A DNA stretch of 64,000 bases, from NCBI RefSeq assembly GCF_051195215.1, contig NZ_JBNAZM010000014.1:42659-106658 (forward strand), written 5' to 3'. Shown in pieces: positions 1-9,257 of the stretch. The notes under the pieces are model-generated. The model was not told the DNA's origin and made no database searches. It was given only the letters and a program-made list of their open reading frames with translations. Source of the stretch: Arhodomonas sp051195215 (lineage in GTDB: Bacteria > Pseudomonadota > Gammaproteobacteria > Nitrococcales > Nitrococcaceae). The first letter of the stretch is position 1, and the number at the start of each line of letters is the position of its first letter. The translations under genes were made by a program, and so were the position numbers.

Positions 1-1
1 A

Positions 2-646
2 GGCATGCGGGTGACCGACGCCGAGACCATGGACGTGGTGGAAATGGTGCTCGGCGGGCTGGTGAACAAGGAGATCGTCAGCCTCATCAACCGCCATGGC
101 GGCCGCGCCGTCGGCCTCACCGGCAAGGACGGCGGTTTCATACGCGCCCGCAAGCTCCAGGTGCAGCGCCCGGGCGAAGCGGAACGCGAGCCCGAGATCA
201 TCGACATCGGCCACGTGGGCGAGGTCGACGCCATCGACCCGGCGCTCGTCGACATGCTCGACAGCGGCGATTTCATTCCGGTAATCGCGCCCATCGGCGT
301 CGGCGACGATGGCCACGCCTACAACATCAACGCCGACCTCGTCGCCGGCAAACTCGCCGAGACCCTCGAGGCCGAGAAGCTGATCCTCATGACCAATACG
401 CCCGGCATCCTCGATGACGCGGGCACGCTGCTCACCGGGCTCGATGCCAAACGCGTGGAAGCGCTGATCGCCGACGGCACCATTCACGGCGGCATGCTGC
501 CGAAAGTCCGCTGCGCCCTGGACGCCGTCAGCGGCGGCGTCGGCGCGGCCACCATCGTCGACGGACGTGTGGAGCACGCGGTGCTGCTGGAGCTGTTCAC
601 CGACTCGGGCGTGGGTACGCTCATCCAGGGCCCACGAGGCGAGTGA
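2..646 (+). CDS. argB: Acetylglutamate kinase (3' part, cut by window edge)
   Basis: This cytoplasmic enzyme phosphorylates N-acetyl-L-glutamate in the second step of arginine synthesis. The frame is open to the first bases of the window, so only the C-terminal ~214 residues are present; the Met at base 5 is internal. The family is clear from VGLTGKDGG, the acetylglutamate-binding stretch GHAYNINADLVAGKLAE, LMTNTPGIL, and the C-terminal GGMLPKVRCAL, which contacts nucleotide in this family. The gene ends in TGA, and the next gene starts three bases later on the same strand. No other arginine gene is visible here. Confidence 0.95.
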   Translation, partial: GMRVTDAETMDVVEMVLGGLVNKEIVSLINRHGGRAVGLTGKDGGFIRARKLQVQRPGEAEREPEIIDIGHVGEVDAIDPALVDMLDSGDFIPVIAPIGVGDDGHAYNINADLVAGKLAETLEAEKLILMTNTPGILDDAGTLLTGLDAKRVEALIADGTIHGGMLPKVRCALDAVSGGVGAATIVDGRVEHAVLLELFTDSGVGTLIQGPRGE

Positions 647-649
647 CTC

Positions 650-1195
650 ATGCCAGCCCGCGCCGTCCGTCACCGCCACACGCTGCTCGCCGTCGTGCTG
701 GGCAGCGCCCTGGGCGGCTGCGCGGGGACACCCCCGGGGACGACCGAGCGGCCGGCCCACGCGGCATCCCCCGGCACCCCCGCGGGCATTCGCACAGCGC
801 TTGAAGAACAACTGGAGGCCTGGCGCGGGACGCCCTACGAGTGGGGCGGCATGAGCCGGGATGGTATCGACTGCTCCGGCTTCGTCTACCGCACCTATCG
901 CGACCGCCTGGGCATCGAGGTACCCCGCACCACCGCCGCCCAGACCCGCGTCGGCGCCCGGGTGGCCCGCAGCGCCCTGCGCCCCGGCGATCTGGTTTTC
1001 TTCCGCACCGGTGCCGGCAAGCGCCACGTGGGCATCGCCCTCGGCGACGGTTCGTTCATCCACGCCTCCACCCGCGTTGGTGTGACCGTCTCCCACCTGG
1101 ACAACCGCTACTGGCGCCGGCACTACTACCGCGCCGTCCGGCCGGCGGCACTCAACGGGAATGGGCGCGCGGCAGACGCACGCCCACGCGAGTGA
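650..1195 (+). CDS. NlpC/P60 family lipoprotein, probable peptidoglycan endopeptidase
   Basis: This is an 181-residue predicted outer-membrane lipoprotein. The N-terminus has a basic start, a hydrophobic stretch and a lipobox (LGGC, Cys about residue 24). A linker of about 35 residues leads into an NlpC/P60 domain. The catalytic Cys is in DCSGF, the His in RHVGIALG, and a third polar residue in FIHAST. This is the layout of MepS/Spr-type enzymes, which cut peptide cross-links or stems in peptidoglycan. It starts 3 bases after argB and probably shares its transcript. Its last 44 bases overlap the convergent antiporter gene. The substrate bond cannot be told from sequence. Confidence 0.88.
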   Translation: MPARAVRHRHTLLAVVLGSALGGCAGTPPGTTERPAHAASPGTPAGIRTALEEQLEAWRGTPYEWGGMSRDGIDCSGFVYRTYRDRLGIEVPRTTAAQTRVGARVARSALRPGDLVFFRTGAGKRHVGIALGDGSFIHASTRVGVTVSHLDNRYWRRHYYRAVRPAALNGNGRAADARPRE

Positions 1196-2888
1196 TCCAG
1201 GGCCCCTCCATATCCCGAACCGTTAGCATGACGCCACCGATGCGCAGGCTGTCACCCTCGGATGCAGTGTGACGCAGCCGCCGCCGCACGAAACCGCCGA
1301 CGGTCTCGGTTGCGGCCGTGTCGATGTCGACAGCGGGCAGGTACATGCTCGCGAACGCCGCCATGGGCGCATCCGCATCCACGGTGAATTCACCGAAGTA
1401 CGCCTGCTCAGCCGCCTCGTGGGTGGCGGCAACGGTATCCAGCCAGTGCTGGAAACGCTCTTCGAGATGACGGTCCCCCACCGGCAGGAGCAGGTAAAGC
1501 AAGTCGCCGGACTGCAGCGGCAGATCGGGCGTCAATGTGACCGCCTCGCCGCGACGGAGCACGCTGAGCAACCTCACCCCCGCCGGCACCTCGAGCTCCT
1601 CGACACCACCGTTGACGGCGGGGCAACCGGCAGGCAGCACGCAAGTGACCAGCTCGTGACCGGCTGGCTCGGCCACGTCCACCCGTTCGATCTCCGGATG
1701 GCGCTTGGGCAGCAGCAACCGCAACCAGCGCGCCACCGGCGCCACCGCCCAGCCCTGGAGGAGCAGCGACACCAGAACGATGAAGAACACCCGGTTGAAC
1801 AGCGTCTCGGCCTGCTCCACGTCCGCGAGCAGCGGGAACAGCGCCAACACGATGGGCACGGCGCCGCGCAGCCCGGTCCAGCTCATGAACGCGATCTGGC
1901 GCACGTCGAAGCGGAAGGGCAGCAGGCTCGCCACCACCGCCAGCGGGCGCGCCACGAAAATGAGCACCGCCGCCAGAACCAGTGCCTCGAATGCCACCGG
2001 CAGAAGCTCGGACGGTGTAACGAGCAGTCCCAGAAGCAGAAACAGGCCGATCTGGCACAGCCAGGCCATGCCGTCATGAAACCGTCGGATGCCGCCGCGC
2101 GCCGCCTGCGCGCGGTTGCCCAGCACCAATCCGCCCAGGTAGGCGGCCAGAAAGCCGCTGCCCCCGGCGACGGCCGTGACGCCGTAGATGAACAGCCCCC
2201 CGGCCAGCGCGAGCAACGGGTAGAGACTGGCCGCAAAGCGCAGGCGGTTCACCACCGCGGTGAGCAGATAGCCCCCGCCCACCCCCAGCACGCCACCGAG
2301 CACCACCTGGCGAAAGAACATGGACGCCAGGGCGGCGGGCTCCGCGCCTCCGCCGGGCGCCAGCAGCAGAGTCATCGCCAGAGTCAGGAAGATCGCCAGC
2401 GGGTCGTTGACGCCGGACTCGATCTCCAGGGTATTGCGCACCCGCGAGTGCACGGCGATACCGCGGGCACGCAGCAGATAGAACACCGCCGCGGCATCGG
2501 TGGAGCTCACCATGGCGGCGAGCAACGCGGAGACACCCCACCCGAGATCGAACAGGTAGACACCGGCAACGGCGGTTACCGCGGCGGTGATGAGCACACC
2601 CACGGTGGCGAGCGTGAGACCGGGCCACAAGCCCGTTCGGAAGCTGGCGATCGGTGTATGCAGGCCGCCGTCGAAGAGGATCACGGCAAGGGCGGCCGTC
2701 GCCAGGAGATGGGCGACGGCAACGTCATCGAAATCGATGCCGCCGAGGCCGTCCTCCCCGGCGAGCATCCCCACCCCGAGAAAGACCACCAGCAGGGGCA
2801 CACCACTGCGCTCGGCAGGTACCGTGGCGAGAATGCTAAGGGTAAGCAGCGCGCCCGTCAGCAGGATGAACGAGTCGGTAAAGAACAC
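1152..2888 (-). CDS. CPA1-family K+(Na+)/H+ antiporter with C-terminal regulatory domain (NhaP2/CvrA-like)
   Basis: This is an inner-membrane cation/proton antiporter of 578 residues. About twelve hydrophobic segments fill residues 1-390. They include the family motifs VILFDGGLHT and ESGVNDPLAIFL, the latter with the acidic ND pair used in ion exchange. Residues from about 400 form a soluble TrkA-C-like part (EELEVPAG ... GDLLYLLLPVG) followed by a further cytoplasmic domain, the layout of NhaP2/CvrA. The start is a GTG preceded by GGGGAG at 7 nt. Potassium specificity is inferred from the family, not shown. The 3' end overlaps the convergent lipoprotein gene by 44 bases. Confidence 0.9.
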   Translation of the reverse strand: MFFTDSFILLTGALLTLSILATVPAERSGVPLLVVFLGVGMLAGEDGLGGIDFDDVAVAHLLATAALAVILFDGGLHTPIASFRTGLWPGLTLATVGVLITAAVTAVAGVYLFDLGWGVSALLAAMVSSTDAAAVFYLLRARGIAVHSRVRNTLEIESGVNDPLAIFLTLAMTLLLAPGGGAEPAALASMFFRQVVLGGVLGVGGGYLLTAVVNRLRFAASLYPLLALAGGLFIYGVTAVAGGSGFLAAYLGGLVLGNRAQAARGGIRRFHDGMAWLCQIGLFLLLGLLVTPSELLPVAFEALVLAAVLIFVARPLAVVASLLPFRFDVRQIAFMSWTGLRGAVPIVLALFPLLADVEQAETLFNRVFFIVLVSLLLQGWAVAPVARWLRLLLPKRHPEIERVDVAEPAGHELVTCVLPAGCPAVNGGVEELEVPAGVRLLSVLRRGEAVTLTPDLPLQSGDLLYLLLPVGDRHLEERFQHWLDTVAATHEAAEQAYFGEFTVDADAPMAAFASMYLPAVDIDTAATETVGGFVRRRLRHTASEGDSLRIGGVMLTVRDMEGPWITRVGVRLPRAHSR

Positions 2889-2944
2889 GCATCACTCCCC
2901 GCCGCAGGAGCGCTTACGCGTTGCCGGGGAAGCCCGTGACGACG

Positions 2945-3580
2945 CTACTCCGCGGCCTTGTTCTTGAGTTCGCGAAAACGCTCGATGTCGCGTCCGAAGC
3001 GTGCGCGGATCTCCGCCTGCTCGCGACGCTGGCGCTCTATGAACGCGCGCTGCGAGCGCACCTGCTCCTCGATCGACTCGATCTCGCCGTAGACCTTTTT
3101 AGCGTCACCCCTGCCGTTACGCTCCATGGCCGCGGCACGCTCCACCAGGCGTTCGTGCCGCTTCGTCAGGCTCTCCACACGATCCCGCGCGATCTTTATC
3201 TGCCCGTCGATGGCGGCAATGCGCTCCTCCCGCGCCCGCTTCATCGCCGCGACGCTCTCGAACGTCTGCAGAAGAATGCGGTCGTGCTCGCGCTGCTCGG
3301 CCTCTTTGCGGGCTTCGGCGGCTGCCCGCGCCTTCGCCTCGGCACGCTCGCGCAGTTCCTCGCGCGTCGGCGGCGGCTCGATGCGGTCGACGGTCATGCC
3401 GCGCTCGGATTTCACCTCCCGCTCGCGACGTTTGCCCATCTCCTCCGGCGGGATGGAGTCGCTGTAATGCACCCGACCCTTGTCATCCACCCACTTGTAG
3501 AGCTCCGCCGAACCCGTGCCCGGCAGCGCGAGCAGCCATGCGGTCAGCACGACGGTCGCGGTGACGATCCCGTGCCTCAT
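2945..3580 (-). CDS. Secreted DUF4124 coiled-coil protein
   Basis: This 211-residue protein has a cleavable-looking signal peptide (residues 1-25, LPGTGSA/ELYKW). A DUF4124 domain follows at about 26-50, with the typical LYKWVDDKGRVHYSD. The rest is a long, highly charged helix of Arg, Glu and Lys, very likely a coiled coil. DUF4124 proteins are periplasmic and common in gammaproteobacteria, with no settled function. It lies 56 bases upstream of the antiporter gene on the same strand and may be co-transcribed with it. Confidence 0.85.
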   Translation of the reverse strand: MRHGIVTATVVLTAWLLALPGTGSAELYKWVDDKGRVHYSDSIPPEEMGKRREREVKSERGMTVDRIEPPPTREELRERAEAKARAAAEARKEAEQREHDRILLQTFESVAAMKRAREERIAAIDGQIKIARDRVESLTKRHERLVERAAAMERNGRGDAKKVYGEIESIEEQVRSQRAFIERQRREQAEIRARFGRDIERFRELKNKAAE

Positions 3581-3826
3581 TCCCTATGCCCCCGTCGCTG
3601 AATCCCCGCGCCCATCATGCCACGAAGACGCCTGCCGGCTAAGGGCCGTAACACCTAGATCGTGCACAGCTCGCTATCCACGTGAGCCCGGCGGCCAACG
3701 TGCCGGGTAAACACGCATCGCGGAACCACCCGGTCACTTGGCCGCCCCCGCACACCCCCGACGACGCTCCCCATAAAGGGCCCGTTCGCGATGCGTCGCG
3801 GAACGGCGGGAAGCGCCCGCCCGAGC

Positions 3827-4480
3827 TCAGCCGGCCGGCCCAACCCCGTAAGCGTCCCGATAGGCGCGCACCGCCTCCAGGCGCTCGGCCGTCGCACCGC
3901 TGTCGGCGAGGAAATCCACCAGGGTGTCCAGACCGGCGATGGCGATTACCGGCACGCCGTGGCGCGCGGCCACCTCCTGAGCGGCGGAGCGCTCCCCGCT
4001 GCCGCGTTCCTGACGGTCGAGCGCAATCACCACGCCCGCGAGGCTGGCACCGGCTTGTTCGATCAAGGCCACGCTCTCACTGACGGATGTGCCGGCGGTG
4101 ATCACATCGTCGACCACCAGTACCCGTCCGGCCAGCGGCGCGCCCACGATGTTGCCGCCCTCACCGTGATCCTTCGCCTCCTTGCGGTTAAACGCGTAGG
4201 GGATGTCGCGGCCATGGACATCGGCGAGCGCCACCGCCGTGGTCGCCGCCAGCGGAATCCCCTTGTACGCCGGCCCGAAAAGCAGATCGAACGCCAGGCC
4301 CGAATCCTCGATGGCCCGGGCGTAGTAACGGCCGAGCCGCGCCAGCGCCGCCCCGGTGTCGAACAGTCCGGCGTTGAAGAAATACGGGCTGCGACGGCCC
4401 GATTTCAGGGTGAACTCGCCGAAGCGCAGCACCTCGCGCTCGAGGGCGAACTGGAGAAACTCACGCTGGTACTCCTGCAT
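3827..4480 (-). CDS. pyrE: Orotate phosphoribosyltransferase
   Basis: This enzyme makes orotidine 5'-phosphate from orotate and PRPP in pyrimidine synthesis. The 217-residue protein matches the family from its start (MQEYQREFLQFALE) to its end (VRAYRDAYGV). It includes TLKSGRRSPYFFNAGLF, the flexible-loop KEAKDHGEGG and the PRPP-binding VLVVDDVITAGTS. I use the ATG at 4480 rather than an in-frame ATG 15 bases upstream because homologues begin with M-x-x-Y-Q. A perfect 8-bp inverted repeat (4522-4529 / 4540-4547) lies in the leader and could be part of an attenuator, but no U-run follows it. Confidence 0.96.
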   Translation of the reverse strand: MQEYQREFLQFALEREVLRFGEFTLKSGRRSPYFFNAGLFDTGAALARLGRYYARAIEDSGLAFDLLFGPAYKGIPLAATTAVALADVHGRDIPYAFNRKEAKDHGEGGNIVGAPLAGRVLVVDDVITAGTSVSESVALIEQAGASLAGVVIALDRQERGSGERSAAQEVAARHGVPVIAIAGLDTLVDFLADSGATAERLEAVRAYRDAYGVGPAG

Positions 4481-4698
4481 GGGGCGCCTACTCACTCGAT
4501 GGTGGGTCGTTCAGGGATCATTCCGGCGCCAAGGATATAGCGCCGGACGGTGATTCCCAACCGCATCCCATCATGCCGATCCCTCCGCATCGCCGGACCG
4601 CGACCACGTTTCGCCCTGTGAACCCGAGGGCGCTTCGCGTCGGGGATCATTGGCGTACACTTGAACTCAACTCGCAGTGATCACCTGTATACGTCACC

Positions 4699-7600
4699 AT
4701 GCCGCTCAATGCCTTCCATCCCGCCGTCGACGATTGGTTCCGCGGCGAGCTGGGCGAGCCAACGGAGATCCAGCGCCAGGCCTGGCCTGTTATCCGGGGC
4801 GGCCGCGATACGCTGATCGCCGCCCCCACCGGCGCGGGAAAGACCCTGGCGGCCTTTCTGGCCGCCATCGATACCCTGGTCCGCGACGGCCTCGACACCG
4901 GCCTCGCCGACGAGACCCGTGTACTCTACGTTTCGCCACTGCGGGCATTGTCCAACGACATCCAGCACAACCTGCAAACCCCGCTCGCCGGTATCGCAAC
5001 GGCCCTGGAAGCCCGCGGCGAATCCCCGGTAAACATACGCGCTTGGGTGCGAACCGGCGATACGCCCGCGGCGGAACGCGAACGCATGCGCCAGCGCCCG
5101 CCGCACATCATGGTCACCACGCCGGAATCGCTCTACATCCTGCTCACCGCAGAATCCGGCCGGCGGATACTCGCCAGCGTACGCACCGTCATCGTCGACG
5201 AGATCCACGCCCTCGCCGGGAACAAGCGCGGCGCCCACCTCGCACTATCGCTGCAACGGCTGGCACGCCTGACCCGGCAATCGCCCCAGCACGTCGGGCT
5301 GTCGGCCACCCAGAAGCCCATAGACGACATCGCCGCCTTCCTCAGCGGCGATCACGGGCGCTGCGAGATCGTCGATACCGGTCACGTGCGCCGGCGCGAC
5401 CTCGCCGTGGAGGTGCCGGATTCGCCCCTCGCCGCAGTCATGGCCAACGAAGTATGGGAGGAGATCTACGACCGCCTCGCCGAGCACGTTCGCGCACACC
5501 GGACCACGCTGATCTTCGTCAACACGCGGCGGCTCGCCGAGCGTGCGGCCCGCCACCTGGCCGAACGCGTGGGCGACGACGCCGTTACCGCCCACCACGG
5601 CAGCCTCGCCCGTGAGCACCGCCTGGCAGCGGAACAGCGTCTCAAGCACGGCGAGCTGCGCGCGCTGGTCGCCACCGCCTCGCTGGAGCTCGGCATCGAC
5701 ATCGGCGATGTGGACCTGGTCTGTCAGCTCGGCTCACCCCGGAGCATCGGTACCGTGCTCCAGCGCGTCGGGCGCTCCGGCCACGGCCTCGCCCGGGTGC
5801 CCAAGGGCCGGCTCTTCCCGCTGTCCAGGGACGACCTGGTCGAGTGCACGGCACTGCTCGACAGCGTGCAACGCGGCGAGCTCGACCGCATCCACATCCC
5901 GACGGCACCACTGGACGTTCTCGCCCAGCAAATCGTCGCCGAGACCGCCGCAGCCGGCGAATGCGACGAAGCCACGCTGTTCGGGACGTTCACCGGGGCG
6001 TGGTCGTATCGTGACCTCTCGCGAGAAACCTTCGCGGACGTGGTGGCGATGCTTGCCCGCGGCTTCACAACCCGGCGAGGACGTCGCGGTGCCTACCTCC
6101 ATCGCGATGCCGTCAATGGGCGATTGCGCCCGCGGCGAGGCGCACGCCTGGTCGCGCTCACCAACGGTGGCGCCATCCCCGATCAGTTCGACTACGACGT
6201 GCTGCTCCAGCCCGACGGGCTGCGCGTGGGTTCGGTGAACGAGGACTTCGCCTTCGAGAGCATGCCCGGTGACATATTCCAGCTCGGCAACACGGCGTAC
6301 CGGATTCTCAAGGTGGAATCCGGTCGGGTGCTGGTCGAGGACGCCCTGGGCGCGCCGCCGAACCTGCCGTTCTGGTTCGGGGAGGCACCGGCACGCAGTG
6401 AGGAACTTTCCACCGCGGTATCCCGCCTGCGCGAGGACATCGACCGTGTCCTCGCCGACACCGGCGATGACCCCGACGCCGCGCGCGAATGGCTAATGAG
6501 CCACCACGGCCTGGCGGCGGCCGCGGCACGACAGCTCGCCGACTACCTCGCCCTGGGACGGGCGGCGCTGGGCGTGGTGCCCGGTCAGCAGCAGCTCGCC
6601 GTGGAGCGGTTTTTCGACGAGGCCGGTGACATGCACCTCGTCATCCACTCGCCCTACGGCTCGCGGGTCAACCGCGCCTGGGGGTTGGCGCTGCGCAAAC
6701 GTTTCTGCCGGCGCTTCAATTTCGAGCTCCAGGCCGCCGCGCTCGAGGACAGCATCGTCCTCTCCCTGGGCCCGACCCACAGTTTTCCTCTCGACGAGGT
6801 CACCGGCTACCTCACCAGCACCAGTGCCCGTGACACGCTCACCCAGGCGCTACTGGACGCGCCATTGTTCGCCACGCGCTGGCGCTGGACGGCCACCATT
6901 TCGCTCGCCGTCAAACGCAGCCACAGCGGCCGCCGGCGACCGGCGCAACTCCAGCGTCAGGATGCAGAGGACCTGCTCTCGGTAGTCTTCCCTGACCAGC
7001 TCGCCTGCGCCGAGAATCTCGCCGGCGCTCGCGAGATCCCGGACCATCCGCTCGTCACCCAGACGCTCCACGACTGCCTGGCCGAGAGCATGGACACCGA
7101 CGGGCTGGTGGCATTGCTCGCCCGGCTCGAACGCGGCGAGATCACCGTCACCGCGCGGGATCTCAGCACCCCCTCGCCGCTCGCCGAGGAAGTGATCAAC
7201 GCCCGCCCCTATGCCTTCCTGGATGACGCCGCCCAGGAGGAACGGCGCACGCTGAGCATCACCAGCGGTGCTACACCGGGTACCCCCGACGCTTGGGCAC
7301 GACCGGACGCCGCCGCGGTCGCGCGGGTGTGCGCCGAGGTCTGGCCGCACCCCCGGGACGCCGACGAGCTCCACGACGCCCTCGTCACCTATGGGTTCCT
7401 CACCGCCGCCGAAGGCGCGGCGGGGGAATGGCGGGCGCTCGTGGACGAGCTGACCCGCCACCACCGGGCCGCCGAGATCGCCATTCCGGGCGGCGAGGTG
7501 CTATGGGTAGCGGCGGAACGTCTCGCAGAGCTGCACGCGTTATACCCGGGGTTACAGCCAACGCCCGGCATCCAGGCCACCAGCGACGAACCGGCGGACG

Positions 7601-8988
7601 CGGAGGTAGCACTGGTCGAGCTGTTACGATCCCGCCTCGAAGGTCTCGGCCCCGTGACCGCCGATCGGCTCTCCGCCCCCCTCGGCATCGATGACACGCG
7701 CGTGGCCGCGGCGCTCGCACGGCTCGAAACCGAGGGTTTCGCCGTTCAGGGACAATTCACCGCCGACGCTGAAGCCACCGAGTGGTGCGAACGGGGTCTG
7801 CTCGCCCGGATACAACGCTACAGTGTGCAGCGCCGGCGCGCGCGTGCCGAACCCGTCACGCCGCTGCGCTACCTGCGCTTTCTCATCGCCTGGCACGGCC
7901 TCCCCGACCGCCGTGAAGGGGTGGAAGCCCTCGCCGGCGCCCTGGAGCAGCTCGAGGGCTTCCCGGTAGCGGCGCAGGCCTGGGAAAGCGACGTATTGCC
8001 CGCCCGCGTGGCCGAGTACACCGGCGCACAGCTCGATCAGCTCCTGACCGCCGGGCGATTCACCTGGCTGCGCCTGAGCCGGTCACGTGCCGGCGCCGAC
8101 GACGGGCGCCGGCAGGCCACACCCGTACGCCATACCCCCATTACCCTGATAGAGCGTACGAACCTGCCCCACTGGCGGACGGTGACCGGACCGCCGCTAA
8201 CCGACGACCATGAGCTCAGCAGCGGCGCGGCACACGTGCTGGAGGCACTCGCCGAGCGCGGTGCGTCGTTCTTCGCCGACCTGGTCGCCGCCACGGGCAT
8301 GCTGCGCACCCAGGTGGAAGAAGCACTGGCCGAGCTGGTGGCCTGCGGGCTCGTCACCGCGGATACCTTCGACGGCCTGCGCGCGCTCATCGCCCCCAGT
8401 CACAAACGACCGTCGTTCGCACCACGGCGGCGCAAGCGGCGGAACACCGCCCCAGGGGTGGATGCCGCCGGCCGATGGGCGTCGCTGCAAACGACGGCAC
8501 CGGCCCCCGGCGAGCACCGACGCATGACCGACCTGGCCACCCTGGAACATATCGCCTGGGTGCTGCTGCAACGCTACGGTGTGGTTTTCCGTCGTGTGCT
8601 CGACCGCGAGCAGGCCCTGCCGCCCTGGCGGGAGCTGCTTTACGTCTTCCGCTTGCTGGAGGCACGCGGCGAGGTGCATGGTGGCCGTTTCGTGGACCAG
8701 TTCGCCGGCGAGCAGTTCGCCCACCCGGAGGCCGTGGGGGCGCTGGCGCGCCACCGCCACGCCGAGCCGGACGATACCCTCGTCGCCATCTCCGCGGCGG
8801 ACCCCCTCAACCTGATCGGTATCATCACTCCCGGACCTCGCGTGCCGGCCGCCCCCAGCAACCGCATCCTCCTGCGGAGCGGCGCCCCGGTGGCGGTGCA
8901 GATCAGCGGCGAGCTGCGCTACCTGGAGACCATGAGCCCCGAGGCGCAGTGGGACGCCCGCACGCGACTGGTGCGCCGGGCGGGGTAG
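4699..8988 (+). CDS. lhr: Lhr-type ATP-dependent DNA/RNA helicase, long form
   Basis: This is a 1429-residue superfamily 2 helicase. Walker A is APTGAGKT (about residues 42-49), the DExH motif is VDEIHALAGNKRG (about 170), motif III is LSAT, and motifs IV-VI follow in the second RecA domain (LIFVNTRR, TASLELGIDIGDVD, QRVGRSGHG). The Lhr core with its winged-helix part ends near residue 860. The remaining ~550 residues are the long C-terminal extension of bacterial full-length Lhr, described as HTH-rich. Lhr is an ssDNA-tracking helicase linked to DNA repair. There is no good Shine-Dalgarno sequence before the ATG. The gene diverges from pyrE across about 220 bases. Confidence 0.95.
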   Translation: MPLNAFHPAVDDWFRGELGEPTEIQRQAWPVIRGGRDTLIAAPTGAGKTLAAFLAAIDTLVRDGLDTGLADETRVLYVSPLRALSNDIQHNLQTPLAGIATALEARGESPVNIRAWVRTGDTPAAERERMRQRPPHIMVTTPESLYILLTAESGRRILASVRTVIVDEIHALAGNKRGAHLALSLQRLARLTRQSPQHVGLSATQKPIDDIAAFLSGDHGRCEIVDTGHVRRRDLAVEVPDSPLAAVMANEVWEEIYDRLAEHVRAHRTTLIFVNTRRLAERAARHLAERVGDDAVTAHHGSLAREHRLAAEQRLKHGELRALVATASLELGIDIGDVDLVCQLGSPRSIGTVLQRVGRSGHGLARVPKGRLFPLSRDDLVECTALLDSVQRGELDRIHIPTAPLDVLAQQIVAETAAAGECDEATLFGTFTGAWSYRDLSRETFADVVAMLARGFTTRRGRRGAYLHRDAVNGRLRPRRGARLVALTNGGAIPDQFDYDVLLQPDGLRVGSVNEDFAFESMPGDIFQLGNTAYRILKVESGRVLVEDALGAPPNLPFWFGEAPARSEELSTAVSRLREDIDRVLADTGDDPDAAREWLMSHHGLAAAAARQLADYLALGRAALGVVPGQQQLAVERFFDEAGDMHLVIHSPYGSRVNRAWGLALRKRFCRRFNFELQAAALEDSIVLSLGPTHSFPLDEVTGYLTSTSARDTLTQALLDAPLFATRWRWTATISLAVKRSHSGRRRPAQLQRQDAEDLLSVVFPDQLACAENLAGAREIPDHPLVTQTLHDCLAESMDTDGLVALLARLERGEITVTARDLSTPSPLAEEVINARPYAFLDDAAQEERRTLSITSGATPGTPDAWARPDAAAVARVCAEVWPHPRDADELHDALVTYGFLTAAEGAAGEWRALVDELTRHHRAAEIAIPGGEVLWVAAERLAELHALYPGLQPTPGIQATSDEPADAEVALVELLRSRLEGLGPVTADRLSAPLGIDDTRVAAALARLETEGFAVQGQFTADAEATEWCERGLLARIQRYSVQRRRARAEPVTPLRYLRFLIAWHGLPDRREGVEALAGALEQLEGFPVAAQAWESDVLPARVAEYTGAQLDQLLTAGRFTWLRLSRSRAGADDGRRQATPVRHTPITLIERTNLPHWRTVTGPPLTDDHELSSGAAHVLEALAERGASFFADLVAATGMLRTQVEEALAELVACGLVTADTFDGLRALIAPSHKRPSFAPRRRKRRNTAPGVDAAGRWASLQTTAPAPGEHRRMTDLATLEHIAWVLLQRYGVVFRRVLDREQALPPWRELLYVFRLLEARGEVHGGRFVDQFAGEQFAHPEAVGALARHRHAEPDDTLVAISAADPLNLIGIITPGPRVPAAPSNRILLRSGAPVAVQISGELRYLETMSPEAQWDARTRLVRRAG

Positions 8989-9257
8989 AGGAGCGGCAAG
9001 CGACAAGCGGCAAGCGAGATGTATGAAAGGCCAGCGGTCGTGAAGGCCTGAAGACAAAGGCGCAAAGGTTTACCAATCGTCTCAGAGGTATTGCGAATTC
9101 CTTGTGCACCGCTCGTTGCCTGAGCGATTACCGCGAAAGGCGGTCGCTCGGCGACAAGGCCGACGTCGCAGGTTCCGAGCCGCGAACGGCAACGGCACCG
9201 CGAGCGCCGGCCCGCCACTTTCAACGTTGAACTTGCAACTTTCCGCTAGCACCGGCG
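8989..9257. repeat. Gap between lhr and ppc with degenerate heptad repeats at both ends
   Basis: The gap begins with a heptad run (AGCGGCAAGCGACAAGCGGC ..., about 8992-9017). It ends, in inverted sense, with CCACTTTCAACGTTGAACTT followed by GCAACTTTCC (about 9218-9246). The heptads match those at 52386-52863. The ~200 bases between them contain no convincing gene. The genes on both sides point into this gap, so it is a shared 3' region. Confidence 0.6.

Noticed and set aside
1269..2939. 556-codon open frame opposite the antiporter gene
   Set aside because: Its translation is rich in Gln, His, Arg and Gly without domains. It is the antisense shadow of a membrane-protein gene in GC-rich DNA.
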